The translations under genes and the position numbers were made by a program. The notes under the pieces are model-generated. The model made no database searches. It was not told where the DNA came from and saw nothing but the letters and a program-made list of their open reading frames with translations. Shown piece by piece: positions 1 through 13,322 of a stretch of DNA of 64,000 bases (its first letter is position 1; every line of letters starts with the position of its first letter). This stretch comes from Ulota crispa. Lineage: Eukaryota > Streptophyta > Bryopsida > Orthotrichales > Orthotrichaceae. Location of the stretch: the NCBI GenBank assembly GCA_963920765.1, contig OY987249.1, positions 20,618,483 through 20,682,482 on the forward strand, in the 5' to 3' direction.

Positions 1-895
1 CCAAATGAATGGTGTTATCAAGGACAAATGTGTGAATCATTGTCTAGAAAACATCATCCATTGGACGCTCAAAGTTTCCTTCATCTAGTTTTTCTTCAAA
101 CATTGATGTCTCTTCATTTGCGTCCCATGGCCTCTTTGTAGTTGGGGTATACCTTGACAAGTATTTGTTGATGAAGCCAATGGACTCCTCCCTCATGTAC
201 CCAAAGGCCATACTGCCTTCGGGTTTTGTCTTATTCTTCACATACCCCTTCAGTGTTTTCATGTACCATTCAAATGGATACATCCACCTAGTACAAACGG
301 GCCCGCATATAAATAACTCCTCCACTAGATGCTCTAGGAGATGCATCATGATTACAAACACAACAGGCGGCAGCTCTTTCTCCAAGGAACAAATTGTCTC
401 TACAACGTCTACCATCATCTACTCTTTTTGATCGACACAAACAGATTTTGCACACAACTTGCAAAATAGTCTAGAGACTCACATAAGAGCACCAACTACC
501 AAGGGATCACTAATACTTGCAAGCATACATGTAGTAATTGCTCCAATAAAACATGGTAATCGTGAGTTCTAAACCTCTTAGTTTTCTGCTCTGCACTATC
601 TGGTTGAATGGTGTCACGTAATTCAAAGGAAACTTAATGGTTTGCAATCTTCAAATAAACTCCTCTTGATGTGGCTTTGTCAATACGTACGGAGCGTCTA
701 GTATGAAGTACGACTGTCTATCAAGGTTGGCTTTCAGATGTAGATGAGGTCTTATTCCACGAACACGCAAATCCTCACGCGATTTGACATTGTCGTTCTC
801 TCCAAACAAAATTCAAATGATGTTATTGCACAAGTTCTTCTCACAACGCATCACGTCAAGTGTGTGACGGATGGGGAGTTCTTGAGGGTCATATA

Positions 896-3507
896 CAAAG
901 AATCAACAAAGACATATTCACTGTTAATAACATTCACTACATGGGTACTATCAGTAAATAATTCATAACACTACACAAAACTCAATGACATTAGTCACCT
1001 TCATATGATATTGTGCAATAATTGAATATCATATTCACTGTTGTCAATGAATTTCATACAACAATTTTTCATACCAATGCCACATTAAGATCATCATGAA
1101 TTTTTGATTCTGTACTTCACATGCACAACTCTGTACAGAACTTGTTCTAGAAAATAGTAAGTTCCAACCCCTTGAATTCATTCCATACCTGAAGTTAAAG
1201 ATTTTACAAACCTCATATCAAGCATTCACTTACTGTATTTATTGTTTGGATATTACCTAAGCCAATCTTTCATGCATTATGCCTATGTAACATGTAATAA
1301 CATTTTTGGAACACCTACCATTAACCATGAGAAATAATGAGAAATCAATAATATTAAACGAAACCGTATAGAAATTACTCCACAAATGAATTAATAATAT
1401 AATTAGTACTTTCAGATTGACACCTGCATGCACTATTGAAGTGCAATGCAGTAGTACTTCTCAGCAACCACTAGTAAGTGACACCTACATTACCTTAAAT
1501 TACTTACAAAGTTTTTTTTTTCCCGTCAATAATTAGTATTGTGCATTTAGTTGCTGTCATGAATACCCTATTACACGTTGTAAACCTTAGACAATGTCAT
1601 TACTTTTCAACTACAAAGTTCATTACATACTTAAAGTATTTGACAGACATTTGATACCACTTTCATATTTCAAATTTTGAAAGTACAATGACGCATGTGA
1701 TCTCAGTACTTGATAACCTTCTTTTAGAATATGTTACAAATGGTAATTCCTTCCGCAATTAGAAATGGCTCCAATCACTGTTGTCATAGTTAACCTATAA
1801 AATGGCAACTTTGTTATGTTCTGCAAAAATACTTATTCAGAGTACATTTGAGTCTAGAATAACGTGTTTGCTTTCTTCTAATATTCAAATTTCTATACTT
1901 TTGACTTTTTCATCTTCAAATTTAAATGGACATTCCTATTTAAATCAAGCCATACTTTATCAATCACATAACCAATCATCATGGTCATCCATGGTATATA
2001 TCCTTATACCTATTCAATACACCATACATTCTTGCAATACTGCTTTTACCATCTTTACAAACTCTACAAGCATCAGTTTCATGAATTAGTAATACAAGGA
2101 CTTCAATATATAACAAGTATCCCTCATGTTTCATAATATTAAAATATTATTTGATTTCTGTGAAACTTTAGTACAGTATATGGTAGACACGCTTGACGGG
2201 TATCTGTAGCACAAGATTTATAAGCTAATACAAATTGAGGAATAGCAAAGGATGATACAAGGAAGACATGACACTAATATTACCTACACAAAGTCATTGT
2301 TAAGCAGGTTTTTTTTCTTTGATTACTGTCAATGAAACAAAAATCATCTGCAACATTCATTGACACATGTTTTATAACAACATAGATTAGGGAAAAACAT
2401 ATGTCCAACAACACATATATGCTTTACAGCTACCAGAATGCACAACGTCAATGTACGGAACTGTCGCTATGTTACGTATTAGATTCTACCTTGTATGGCT
2501 CATTATTACAACCACTCAAATCACCCCATTAAAATGCACCCTTAACCTCCCCATAGAACCTCGAGAAGCCAGAGTGATTCCAAAACCTATTTCAATTTTT
2601 TTACAACAACACCTAATGGAAAAAACCAATGCGGTCTTCTCTAAGTAATCAAAACTTGAGAATATGTGATTTTAAAATTTCCTATGAGATAACACTACTT
2701 TATATAACCATTTTTAAGCACAATGCAATTTGGACATATGAAGCTCTCATTTGTCAGTATTTCAATGAATAAATTGTTACACATCTGAACCAGAAGCTCA
2801 AGAGTTTATCTAGCACCCAATATTCTGAAGTCCACCTTTCATTTCATTATTATGGTCTTCCAGACTTCCCTCTATTCACTCAGACAACAGAATAAGTTCC
2901 ACCCTGTCATGCTTAACAAAATTGACCTCAAACAAATCTTCACATGTACAACAACACTCTGTACTATTTGAATGGTTAATACTACACAGTCCCTTACATT
3001 ATCACCGGAATTGCTCAATATTCCTTGGACTCACTTTATTAATTCATCCGGCCACCAACCGAGGCATGGAAATAATTTTAGCATGTCCATTGTCTAAATC
3101 AAATAAAACTACAAACCACAACATTTGACAGCCACTAATCATATCACGGCTTCTATTAAACAACATCGTTCTAAACTCCAAATGTTCACCACGTACTAGA
3201 CTTAATTAGTATCTTATTTGAGAATACAAAAAAATTAATAATTTGCTATATTCCAGTGACATGACAAAGTTTAATAACTTTGTCGGAAAGACTCATGGTA
3301 ATTCATGTTGGGTGTAAGCACATAGAAGCATTGATAAGCATGAGTCAGATGATCACCACATTATTCAAGTTTCTATGATATGTCTGCCCTAATACTATTT
3401 TAAGTTGGCAAGAACAAAATCAAAATTCATGAACAAGAGTCACTGAATACTATGTATTGGACAAGAAGGAGAATGGAATTCAAAGATCACCATACATGTG
3501 TGACATT
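896..3507 (-). other. Intron or insertion inside the TNP2 remnant
   Basis: The reverse-strand coding signal stops at YWK, followed at once by a good splice donor (GTATGT). It resumes 2.6 kb later at ELPIRHTLDVM, just after an AG. The spacing between the YW and RH residues matches intact TNP2 if the two sides are joined, although the frame is off by one base. The stretch is AT-rich and I see no convincing coding in it. It is either a long intron or an intron enlarged by repeats. Confidence 0.5.
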
Positions 3508-5394
3508 TCATATACATACCTTCCAATATAGGAGTTGGTAGAACAAACTGATACGTTTGACACCGGTTTTTCTTACAGGATCACTTTCGGAATTGGGACA
3601 TCCTCCACCTCTGATGAATGACTCCCTAGAAGCGCCGTGTTCAGCTATTGTCACACCAGACTGACGAGGAGGAGGAAGACCGTGCTCCTCTTCACCATTA
3701 AATGCTGCTCGGGCACATCTCCATCTATGGTCTGGATGTGACCCCCTACGGTGCCCCAAGAACAAAAAATTTTCTGCTTCCTTTGAATGCTCTGCTTAAG
3801 TATTCTCTCTGCATACAGGGCATCTGATGTAACCTTTACCAATTTGACCAAAGATGAGCGTGTACGCAGGGAAATCATTTACTATCCAAAACAACATTCC
3901 TCGCAATTTGAAATTACTAGCTTAGACATATCAACAGCTTCAACACCAACCCAAAGCTTCTTTAGTTCTAAAAGAAGTGGTTGCAAATAGGTGTCTATCG
4001 TATCCTCTAAAGGCAAACTAGAACCTGGGATAAGCATAATTAGTGAGATAAAGAATTTTTTTGTTAGTAGGTATGAAGGTAGATTGTAGAAAAAAGTTAG
4101 AACTAGCCACACTAAATTTCTAGCCGTTTGAAGGCTATAGGGATTAACACCGTCCAACGACAGTCCTATCTTAACATTCCTGAAGTCCCTGCTAAAGCTT
4201 GGATATCAATTGTCAACAAATTTCCATTGTTCGCCGTTGATGATAGACCTCATCTTCCAATCCTGGGAATGATTACTTCCATGCCACATCATAAATTGCG
4301 CAATTTTTGGGCATTTGTATAATCTATGCAATTTTTTAACTATTGAGAAGTATTGCAAGACCTTGTTTGGAATAAAGGATGAACCAAGTATGTATCTTGG
4401 TTTGCTATAGTGGGGACATTCTAACAAGTAGGCACTGTCATTCCAATACAATGTTTTCCCATATTCACAGCAGTGAATGGTATTGTGCGATAAGCCCAAC
4501 TTCATTAAAACAGATTTGAGGTGATAAGAATTATTGGGGCATTTGCTGTTATCCAGTAGAACATCATGCTTAAGGAAAGTTAATAATTCATCCAAGTAGT
4601 GATGGCTAACAGAAAACAACGTACAGAGAGACATAAGTATAATGCTAAACTATAAACAGCTGGTTGACAAATTGGAATAAAGTGGTTGGGTCGACTCACG
4701 AATTATACTTTTGATAGTATCACTTTTGTCTACTTCTTCTTCACTAGATGGTAAATCCTTGAAATCAACAACGGAGTCCTCCTCTTCCGTCATCTGCCCT
4801 CAAAATTTTTTTTTGGTCATGGCTTCGAAGTTGACTGTACTATTGTGATGACCATGTTGCCATTGTTTGTCATCCTTGCCCTCAATGTCTTCATTAGAAT
4901 TGCCTGTCATAGCATCATTGTGGAAGTCATCTTCTTCTCAAGGGTGACTAGTTTCTGTAGTTCCATGCACAACAATCCAGTGTCAATTGGATAATCACAA
5001 AAATTGCGAGAAACGAATAAATTCAAAGCCGAACTAGTAATTTGAATACCTAATGGACAATAGTAAGAGTAGTGCCGTATAGTAGGCAACAGCTACGTTT
5101 GTCATTACTAATTCATACTGCAAGAGGCACGTAATTGCTGAAGATTACAGTAGACGTGATCGACAATAAGGATTAGTTGTTGCCCTTAACGTCCAATACG
5201 TGCTTGTATAATTGTTACCAAAAGTTAGCTTTCCCCTTTTATCATTCCATTGAGTTATAATGAAACAGTTATCACTCATGGAAGAATTCGTGAAATACTG
5301 TGTTCCTCGACAGCAATGTAAAAGTGAAATTTCCAATTGAGTACAATGTCTCATTTTATATTATTGAATTAAAAGTACCTTCATAGAATTTGGG

Positions 5395-5626
5395 TTAACC
5401 CTTAAGCGTCCCTTGGGCTTTGGATAGACGGCACCAAATATGATCGCAACCAATATACATAAATTTGAATAAGCTAGAAATCAAGTGTTGCAACCATACA
5501 TATTGAAGGGTTGTATGATGGTGGATGCATAATTTTTTTTGGAAAGCCCTTAGGCTAGCTCAAATACATCTATACATACAGCCACACGTACGGTTGCAAA
5601 GGTCGTTTGGGACATTGAAGGGTTAC
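5395..5626. mobile_element. Short TTAA-flanked non-autonomous element, copy 1
   Basis: About 232 bp beginning TTAACCCTTAAGCGTCCC and ending in the imperfect inverse (GGGACATTGAAGGGTTAC). A homologous copy lies at 15161-15393, with shared interior phrases such as CCCTTGGGCTTT, AACCATACATATTGAAG and CAAGTGTTGCAACC. The flanks are TTAA on the left and TTAC on the right, so one base of the presumed target duplication has changed. No coding capacity. It lies between the possible N-terminal block and the main block of the CACTA transposase remnant. Confidence 0.6.
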
Positions 5627-6210
5627 ATTACTAGATTTGTTGTATCAATGACTGAGAATTCAATGGTGTAATTGTTTAACATACATCTGCCGGTAGGGAT
5701 TGTGTATGTCATTATCATTTTATAGTAAATTGTTTCAATTCCTACAATGATAGAAATAGTAGCATTTCCTTTTTTCTGTAATATACTTTCATGTCCATGC
5801 AATCCACAAAATATAGCTATATATTATACAGACTTAAACATAGATACTAACGCCCACATAAATTACTATTGGAACACTTTAAAATCTGCAATGTAACACT
5901 CATGTGGCAGTGGATTTTTTTTCAAATGCAGCACAGAGACGTCTACGAAATGAGTAGCCATACAAAGATTAGGTACAAAAGTATTTACCAGGAGTGGATG
6001 TCGCAGGTGGATGTCGCGGCCGTGTTGGCAATGGTGATGCTCTACTATTTCAACGAACTGATCTTTCAATCTGTGACACCTTTGGCATGCGCAAGGGTAA
6101 CGTAACATCCCCGATTGGGCTGCGGCAGATCTCTCCGCGTGGTATGCTTGGGATAATTCATGATCTATCATTTTGTTTTGCACCTGATATTTAAAGACAC
6201 AATAGTCCAT

Positions 6211-9200
6211 ATTGTGTCATTATCGGCATCAATTTCATCATGTACAAAATGGGTTTTGTATGTCTACAATATTTTTATTTGTGACTTGACCTAAGTAGTA
6301 TTCAACAACTTGAATACTGAGTAGTGATACATTACGCAGTTTGTATAGTTTCACAAAAAAACAAATTACAAAAATGATTGAAGCATTTTAGTGTGAATGG
6401 TTTCCAAGCAGCATTATGCTCAGTTTGATAACATTAGTGACGACAACCAAAATTGTAGACTGTGTCACTTACACTTTATGCAGGTCCACATGGTTAATTG
6501 AAGAATGCACTAATCCTCTCCACCCCAACACACCTCCACCTTAGTATGCGTAATTTGTGTGGAACTTTGACAAAGAGGGCAGACGTTAACTTACGCGTAC
6601 CTCAGTTTTCATGAAGTAAACCATCTACAATTAATAAGAGCACAAAGTCATATCCCTAGCATTGCTTAAAATGACAAAATATTATTGTAGTGACAATCCT
6701 CGCACTTGTAAACATTACTGAAAGACAATGTCAACATTTTTGTAAACATTAAAAAAAAAACATGAGAAGCATTATAGTGAACGCATTCTCAAACAGAAAC
6801 ATAGTATTTGTTACGTCAATCTCCAAATTTCTAGAGGTAATGGCATGTCCTGCGTGATAGCTTCATGAAAGAGGCACCTGAAATAAATTTTGAACTGATT
6901 TTTGTTGAGCTTAATTCCACATAGACCGCACCATCGTGACCCCCCTCACAGTATGCCAAGGACAAAAATCATACAACCATATCCTACTTACAATAACAAC
7001 AAAGAGTAAGGCAAAGAAGACTATTGCTCGGCCAAAAACCCTAATGTAGCTTTTTTAGGATTTCAAGCAATCATGACTGGATTGACCTAACTCAACATGA
7101 TGTGACAACAAACAATGATAGTGGCAATCGGGAAAATATTAGCAAAACGTTATTTCCTATTACATCATATCTCATCAATCCTCTTGAATTCATAATTGTA
7201 AGAGCAGTCTATAGAAGTGGACAGGACATGTACGCATACCATCAAGTGCAAAGGTCCAAGAGAGCGATATCTCTGCTCTCTTGTGATGACAGCATAGACC
7301 AACGTTCCAAGAAGATTGCAGCAAAATCCTAGCTCCAGAGAAGAGGACAATAGGGACGACAATCTCTCCCTTGCTGAATGTAGAGCCTGAGGGAAATAAT
7401 TGTGGTAGAAAAGGTGCTGCAGGGACGCATCACCACCTCAGGTATGCCACTTTGATGTTTAGGACTCAACTTGTATGGCGGAATTCACTTCATGAAAGTA
7501 GAGCTCATATGCAGTTGTTAGAAATTGTGCATTCTGAGTTTTTTTAATAATGCGACGGAAGTCGGAGGTACAAGATTTACTAAACTTCAATTGCTATTCC
7601 ATTTTTTCTTGACTGGTGTGAAAACTCTGGATATGTCGTATTACTTTGTAGGAAAAGTTGAACAAGGAAGAAATAAAGGGTCATACGCGTGCGTGGTAGT
7701 TCTAATTTAGGTGGGAGTTACAAGGCAGTAAATTTCTAAGTCTAGAGGTTCAATTGATGACTCATGCATGTCCTACAATGCGGTTGCCAAAATTAAACTA
7801 ACACGACAAATGTCTTTTGTGCTTCTGCAGCTCAAAGCAGAACTATGAATGGAAAGGTAAAATCCTAGTGAACATGTTGCTTACCTATCAATTTCAAGAT
7901 ACATGCGATGTACTTTCTGCGCTGCATTAATCGAAGATATTCTTAGTTATGGAATTTAAAGGTAAGTCACTAAGGAAGATGGTGGGGTATAGCAACCAAT
8001 TGTGTATTTTATGATTGCATTTTCTCGCCATACCTTGTGCCATGTGTAAATTTTTAATATGAGTTTCAAAATGAGGTTCTTGTCTTGGCTATTATGGTGG
8101 TATTGTAGGCACTGAAACTATGGGTATGGCAGTAAATGTGATCGACCATTGCGGGTTGCTTTCACAACTTTACCAGTGAAGTGGCAAGATAGTGAGGATC
8201 ACAGGTACAACGCATTCCCACACGGCAAAAAATTGGCAGATTGTACATGAAGTTTTTGGAGTGTGCATTGAAGTGTATGACTCTCAATAGCAAGAATGTG
8301 AACATTGTTGACTACAGGTATCAAAGAGGTCCTAATGCAACTGCTCTAGAACTAGCATAAGTTAGAAAGTGTTTGATTTGTGCACGTTGACTTGCATCAA
8401 GTATTGGTGCTAGAAGGTAATGAAAATAAAAACATTGATCATAGCCAATGATCTTTTGGCAAAGACTAGCTCTAGCACTGTCAAAGTGGTTGTTATCTTT
8501 TTGTTAGTTTGCTGAGATGGTCGAGACATTCTCACATTGTTTTTGCTGTTGCAGTCTTGGACCCAAATCCTTTGAAGCAAAGTTCTCTCCAAGCACAAGT
8601 GGTAGAACTTGGGAAGTGCAAAACCAAGGTACAAAGACAACAACAAAGTACACTTTTTGTTGTTTGGTGAGGATATCATTCCGGACCTGCAAGAGCTCGA
8701 AGGTATGTCCCACTCGAACAGTATGAAAGGCATAGCCATGGTAAGTGGCATTACAGTAACATGGATTTCCCTCTTAATGCGGCTAATGATGTAAGTATAG
8801 GGTGGTAAGTGCGTGGCACTGCAATTTTATACCATTAAAACTAAATTTATGAGAAAGAGGCCACACGACTGAGTAAGATTGGGAATTTTTAAGATTTTCA
8901 TAACTTTTCCCATAAAAAATTTTTGGCATTTTGTGGAAGGTATACTTGGGAATGACTATAAGAGTATTATAAGCCTTGACATAAATGGATAAAAGCATTA
9001 AAGAGCTTTAATACAAATTAACTACAAGAATTACAAAAATGAACAAGAATTGATTGCACTCTTCCGACAGTGGTAAGGTAGGCGGCTCAAATTTGGAGCA
9101 GCCTCAAATTTGAAGCACCTCCTCAAATGTACTCATTCTGTACATTTTGTTTTTCATAGCCCTTCAATAATGTGCAGTTCAAGTACATTTGAGGAGGTGC

Positions 9201-10542
9201 TCCATTTTAGAGCCTTATGGCCTTTCCACTAAAAATTATCATAACTAATTCCACAAAGCTTCAAAAAACATGAAACAACTTGGGTTAGATGTCAATTCTT
9301 CTTGTCTTTGAAGGAAAGTTTTTGGAAAATTGTTTGAAGGAGTTTCACCTACCTAGAATTCAGTTTCAGCCCTTAGATGCTCCATGTATGAGCCTCCTAC
9401 CTTAGTAGTAGTACTTGAGGTGTTTGTCCTAGAAGAACTAATATTGTTTTTATGTTTATGTGTCAATGAAGAAATTGTTTTTATAATGAGACTTATTTTT
9501 GTGTATGTAGCTTCAGTGAAAGTAAGTATGCGATGTGCGTACATAGATTGCCTGGGGTAATACATGCGAATGAGTAAATACCATTGTATTATAGTTGAGC
9601 ATCGAAAATTAGACCAGTAACTTCCATACCATACTGGTTAAGGAATGAAATGTTAGTTTGTTTTAAAAGTATAGATGGATGACTGACATCCATGTCGGAA
9701 GATCAGGACTTCCGAAAATGACATGTACCAATATAAAAAGATAATGTAGTAAATGAAAAATTGGAAGTACATGCTCAAGTAGATGTTGAATACCATGAGT
9801 TCACATGTTTTTGTCGGAGGTATTACTTTGAGGATTGGATGCAAGCATTTACTAATGAGTTCAGTCAAAGATATTGAATGAAATCTCAAGTTTTTTTACA
9901 TGTTTGTCGCAAACAGTACTAGTGGAACATATTAAATGTTTTCAAATTTAGAAAATTGTTACTTACGTATTCATATTGTAGAAGCAACTAATTGTTATTC
10001 CCCCCACTTTCCAAGGACATTCTATGAATGTTGAGGGTCTTTTCTTTTAGAGAATACTTTGTAGAAAAAGGTTTATATTACACTCTCATACAACGCATTA
10101 TTCAGTGAATTGGGGAAAAGTGATATTCTGTGAAATGTGGAATTTTTGATGTTACAGTGGAAAGCATTGAATACATTTTAAACGAAATGAAATTCGAAAG
10201 TCCATAAGTGTCAGTTTTTCCAATTTAATGATTAACGCTTAGTATGGGAAACATCAGAACAACTTACATCCAAGGATACTCATGTTACTGTATACTATGA
10301 ACTTCATGCCATTGTGGAAGGTATAACATATTTGTAGGCATGTACTGCATGTCAGTAATTGAACAATGTGTGTTTCTATTCTTCAGAAAGACTAATTTAC
10401 TAAGGTAGTAAGCAACGGTCAAGACAATCAACACGTTGGTTACATGCGTAATGAAGAAAATCTTTTTACGGGTTCATTGATAGTTGATTATAATGCTGTG
10501 CATGTTTCTTGACTGTAAGCATTTCTGTAATTGTGGAAGTAG
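6211..10542. other. Gene-free stretch
   Basis: Only short ORFs without recognisable domains occur here. Reading both strands I found no conserved protein motif, rRNA or tRNA. A hairpin-forming dispersed repeat near 9.06-9.29 kb is listed separately. Confidence 0.5.
9060..9290 (+). repeat. Dispersed repeat with internal hairpin, copy 1
   Basis: Arms AGCACCTCCTCAAATGTACT (about 9113-9132) and AGTACATTTGAGGAGGTGCT (about 9181-9200) are exact inverse complements around a spacer of about 48 bp. The downstream part (AGAGCCTTATGG, CATAACTAATTCCACA) recurs in reverse complement at about 48130-48210. Two copies in opposite orientation suggest a mobile, foldback-type element. No coding. Confidence 0.6.
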
Positions 10543-13322
10543 ATGATGGGTGAAGGTCAAAGTAGGGCAAGGGGGCAACAAAAGTTCGTGACTTGGACAG
10601 ATTGTGGTTTGATTGATTGTCAAATTCCTCAGTATGTGCATGCCAGGGTCAATTTGAATGATGGATGGTCCCCATCAAGAGATGTCAACATCAAAGATTC
10701 CCTACAGGGTGGTAGGAATGGAGAACGACAAAGCTTTGCAACTGGTTTCCATGAGCCTAGTACCTCATCTATGCACGTGGGTAGACATGTACATGACCGT
10801 CTTGGACCATCTGTGACCATGAACATGACAGTAGAGAGGGCATGCAACTCAAGACTAGAACCTGCTATTACCAGACCTTCAAATCCACGGACAAGGCCTA
10901 GCACGGACGTTGTTACCATGCCGCGATGTTTAAGCAATGTTGTGCCCAGCTCTTCATCTGGTGGACAAGGTAATGTATGCCTTCATAGAACGATAGTTAT
11001 TGTGTAATTATGTTGTATGAATTGTGTGTTTACATTCCAAACATGGCAATAAGTGCATGTAATATTAGTGCCACAAAGCTGATGCAAGAATGGCAATACC
11101 ATGCTTTGTGCGGTACAGTATTGACCACAGTGCACGTCGTTATATCTAGTAGATTTTTATTCTCTAAGTATTTCCCATGCGACAATGGAAGTACGTATGG
11201 TGATTTATTGTAAGTTGTTAATTGTTCTGGAAATGGGCTGATTTGATGAAAGATTCAAATCAACTGTCCTAACGTAAATTGCGTACTATAACGTAAATGA
11301 AGTAGTTAGGATAAGTTTTTGACGTAATACACTGAAAATAGTGTAGTTCTCAGTTGTCATTGCGATATGGTATTCTAAAAAGCAATGAAGTATTGGATTG
11401 TGTATTGATTAGGTGGTTTGCCATTAAATATTTCTTTGACTGTGATGCAAAATTGAGCATGAATTAAGTACCATGGAATTCCCAATTACATAATTGAATT
11501 CTATTTATTTGCATGTTGTATTGATAGAGTGTATTCATAATGGTAGGGCAGATTCTCCCAATGCATTCAAATTGGCAGATCCCGGGAAACTATGCATTCC
11601 GAGGATTTAATTATCCACAGCCTGGACGTGATTTAAGGACAACAAGGTCGCAAGACACCGACATGGATAGAAATAATGGTTGTCATTGCGGTTTTAACAA
11701 TGACCAACCATTTTGGGAGGTGGGGAATATATAACAACATGTACAAGTTCATCTAGCAACAGAGGACGTCCGACAAGCCTTTGGTGATTTCCGAGTCACA
11801 GGGCAAAGCATGGGAAGTCCCAATGTTTCATTACAACCGAGTGGCAATACTACAAGACCAGTGTAGTCCTCACCGGCCTTGCTTGCAGAGCAAGTACGTC
11901 TCTAAGTAATTGTGAGTAAGCACATATTTTGTAGGTAACTAAAAAATTTGAAAGTATAGTCTTGCGCAATTAATGTTGTATGTGGTCATACTTCAGGACA
12001 ATAAGAAATCAGTAGGAACATTGTGGTTTTTTGTACATTAAAAGTAATAGTCTACGTAACTATCTGTGTCCAAGAACAATAGTGATTTTGTTGACATGTG
12101 TGGGACATGTTGGTCGTAGGAGGTTTGTCAGAGTGTAATTGCAAGACATGCAGAACCTGCAGCAGCACCTGTACTGCAGCAGCCAATGATGTATGTTGAC
12201 AACCTTGATAATGACAACAAATTTGGCCTTGAAGACGAGTGCAACAGCGAGCACCATCTAGAGGAAGAAGACAACGAACAAAACTTTCAACTGCTGGATA
12301 TTGACGTCCCCCTAGAGAATGAGGCAGCAAAAAAAAGAGTTTGTAGAAGAACCCACGCAAAGTTTGTGAGGGAAAGAGACATGCAATTTTGGATAGGATT
12401 GACTCGACATGAGTTGGAGGTGGATGAATACATGCTAAAGCCAAAAGGACCTGGGCTGTTCTACTGGCATAAGGATGTGATGTTACTTTCCAAAACTCTT
12501 GACCCATCCATAAAGTCTATAAAAGATCAACTAGAGAATGAACTTAAAATAATAGGGGACTGGGTCCAACACACTTGGAAGTACAACCATCCTATGCTGT
12601 TTAAGAGCGTAAAGAACGTAATCGCTAGAGGGGTGACTTTGAGACATAAATGCCTTTTTGATAAAATCAAGAGAAATGAAAAGAGACCAAATGATATCAC
12701 TGATGACACGGGGAGGACACTATACTTTTAGCCTCAGAGCCCTGAGAAGAAGAAAAAATCAACAGACTGTAGTGCCGCCAACGCCATGAGAGTAAACTTC
12801 GGCAGGATGGGACCAACCGGAGAATTGGGTGTGCGGGAAAGATTGAGGTCAAAGTTGAGGAGAATGCCAAATCTAGAGGAAGTCCAAGAAGAAATGTCAC
12901 AAGACAAAGGGTACGGTGGGAAGTCAAAGAAAACAGTGAGGTAGGACAGCGTCATGAATGGGGTTATTAAACTAGTCTTACTTACTAATGACATACATCG
13001 CAAAAGTGATGACCGCAGGGTTGATAACAACAGCAAAATTGATGGTGGTATTTTTCCAAGTGTTGACAGCTTGACAGACACTCAAACTTACCTGGCTAAT
13101 GCGAACTGTGCATTGAAGACATCAACCGTGGTGGGAGTGGAAGGACTGCCCTCCAGAGAAGAGGAATTAACAAGTGATTGTATGATTATTCTTCATCTTC
13201 TAAATGAGATTGCTACATCAAAGGCTGCACAAGCGCAAGGTGAGTCATCTACAAGGACAAGAGAGCGTGGAGAGAACCGCACCATGCATTCCGAAATTCC
13301 GCAGCAGCCTCACTCAGGGTAG
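10543..13322 (+). pseudogene. Decayed multi-exon gene of unknown function, probably transposon-derived
   Basis: I recognise no domain. Coding-like segments occur at 10543-about 10968 (Ser/Pro/Arg-rich, followed by a GTAATG donor), about 11528-11888 (preceded by TTGATAG, followed by GTACGT) and 12120-13322 (preceded by TCGTAG). The last two join in phase 0 (LLAEQ to EVCQSV). The joint between the first two is out of phase with the splice sites I can see. The third segment is one frame of about 400 codons: an acidic region, then KFVRERDMQFWIGLTRHELE and a basic stretch. It is broken only by TAG at 12729 and 12942; the second segment has TAA at about 11732 and TAG at 11864. It diverges from the CACTA transposase remnant and could be that element's second gene, which is inference only. 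Confidence 0.5.

Larger units (their letters stand above)
1..6210 (-). pseudogene. CACTA (En/Spm) TNP2-type transposase, decayed, running off the left edge
   Basis: Read on the reverse strand, three blocks match the order of a plant TNP2 transposase. Block 1 (about 4830-3508) has an acidic N-terminal stretch, then LDELLTFLKHD, KVLQYFSIVKKLHRLY, DGVNPYSLQ, LIPGSSLPLEDTIDTYLQPL and FLGHRR. Block 2 (about 895-425) has RHTLDVMRCEKNLCNNI, REDLRVRGIRPHLHLKAN and APYVLTKPHQEEF. Block 3 (418 to the edge) has the DUF4218-like VVFVIMMHLLEHLVEEL and GPVCTRWMYPFEWYMK. A Cys/His-rich ORF at 6210-5866 (RYPCACQRCHRLKD) may be the N-terminal transposase-associated domain, but this is weak. Stops (for example after EEFI) and frame changes make it non-functional. 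The matches rest on recalled family motifs; order and strand agree throughout. The 3' end lies outside the window. Confidence 0.82.
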
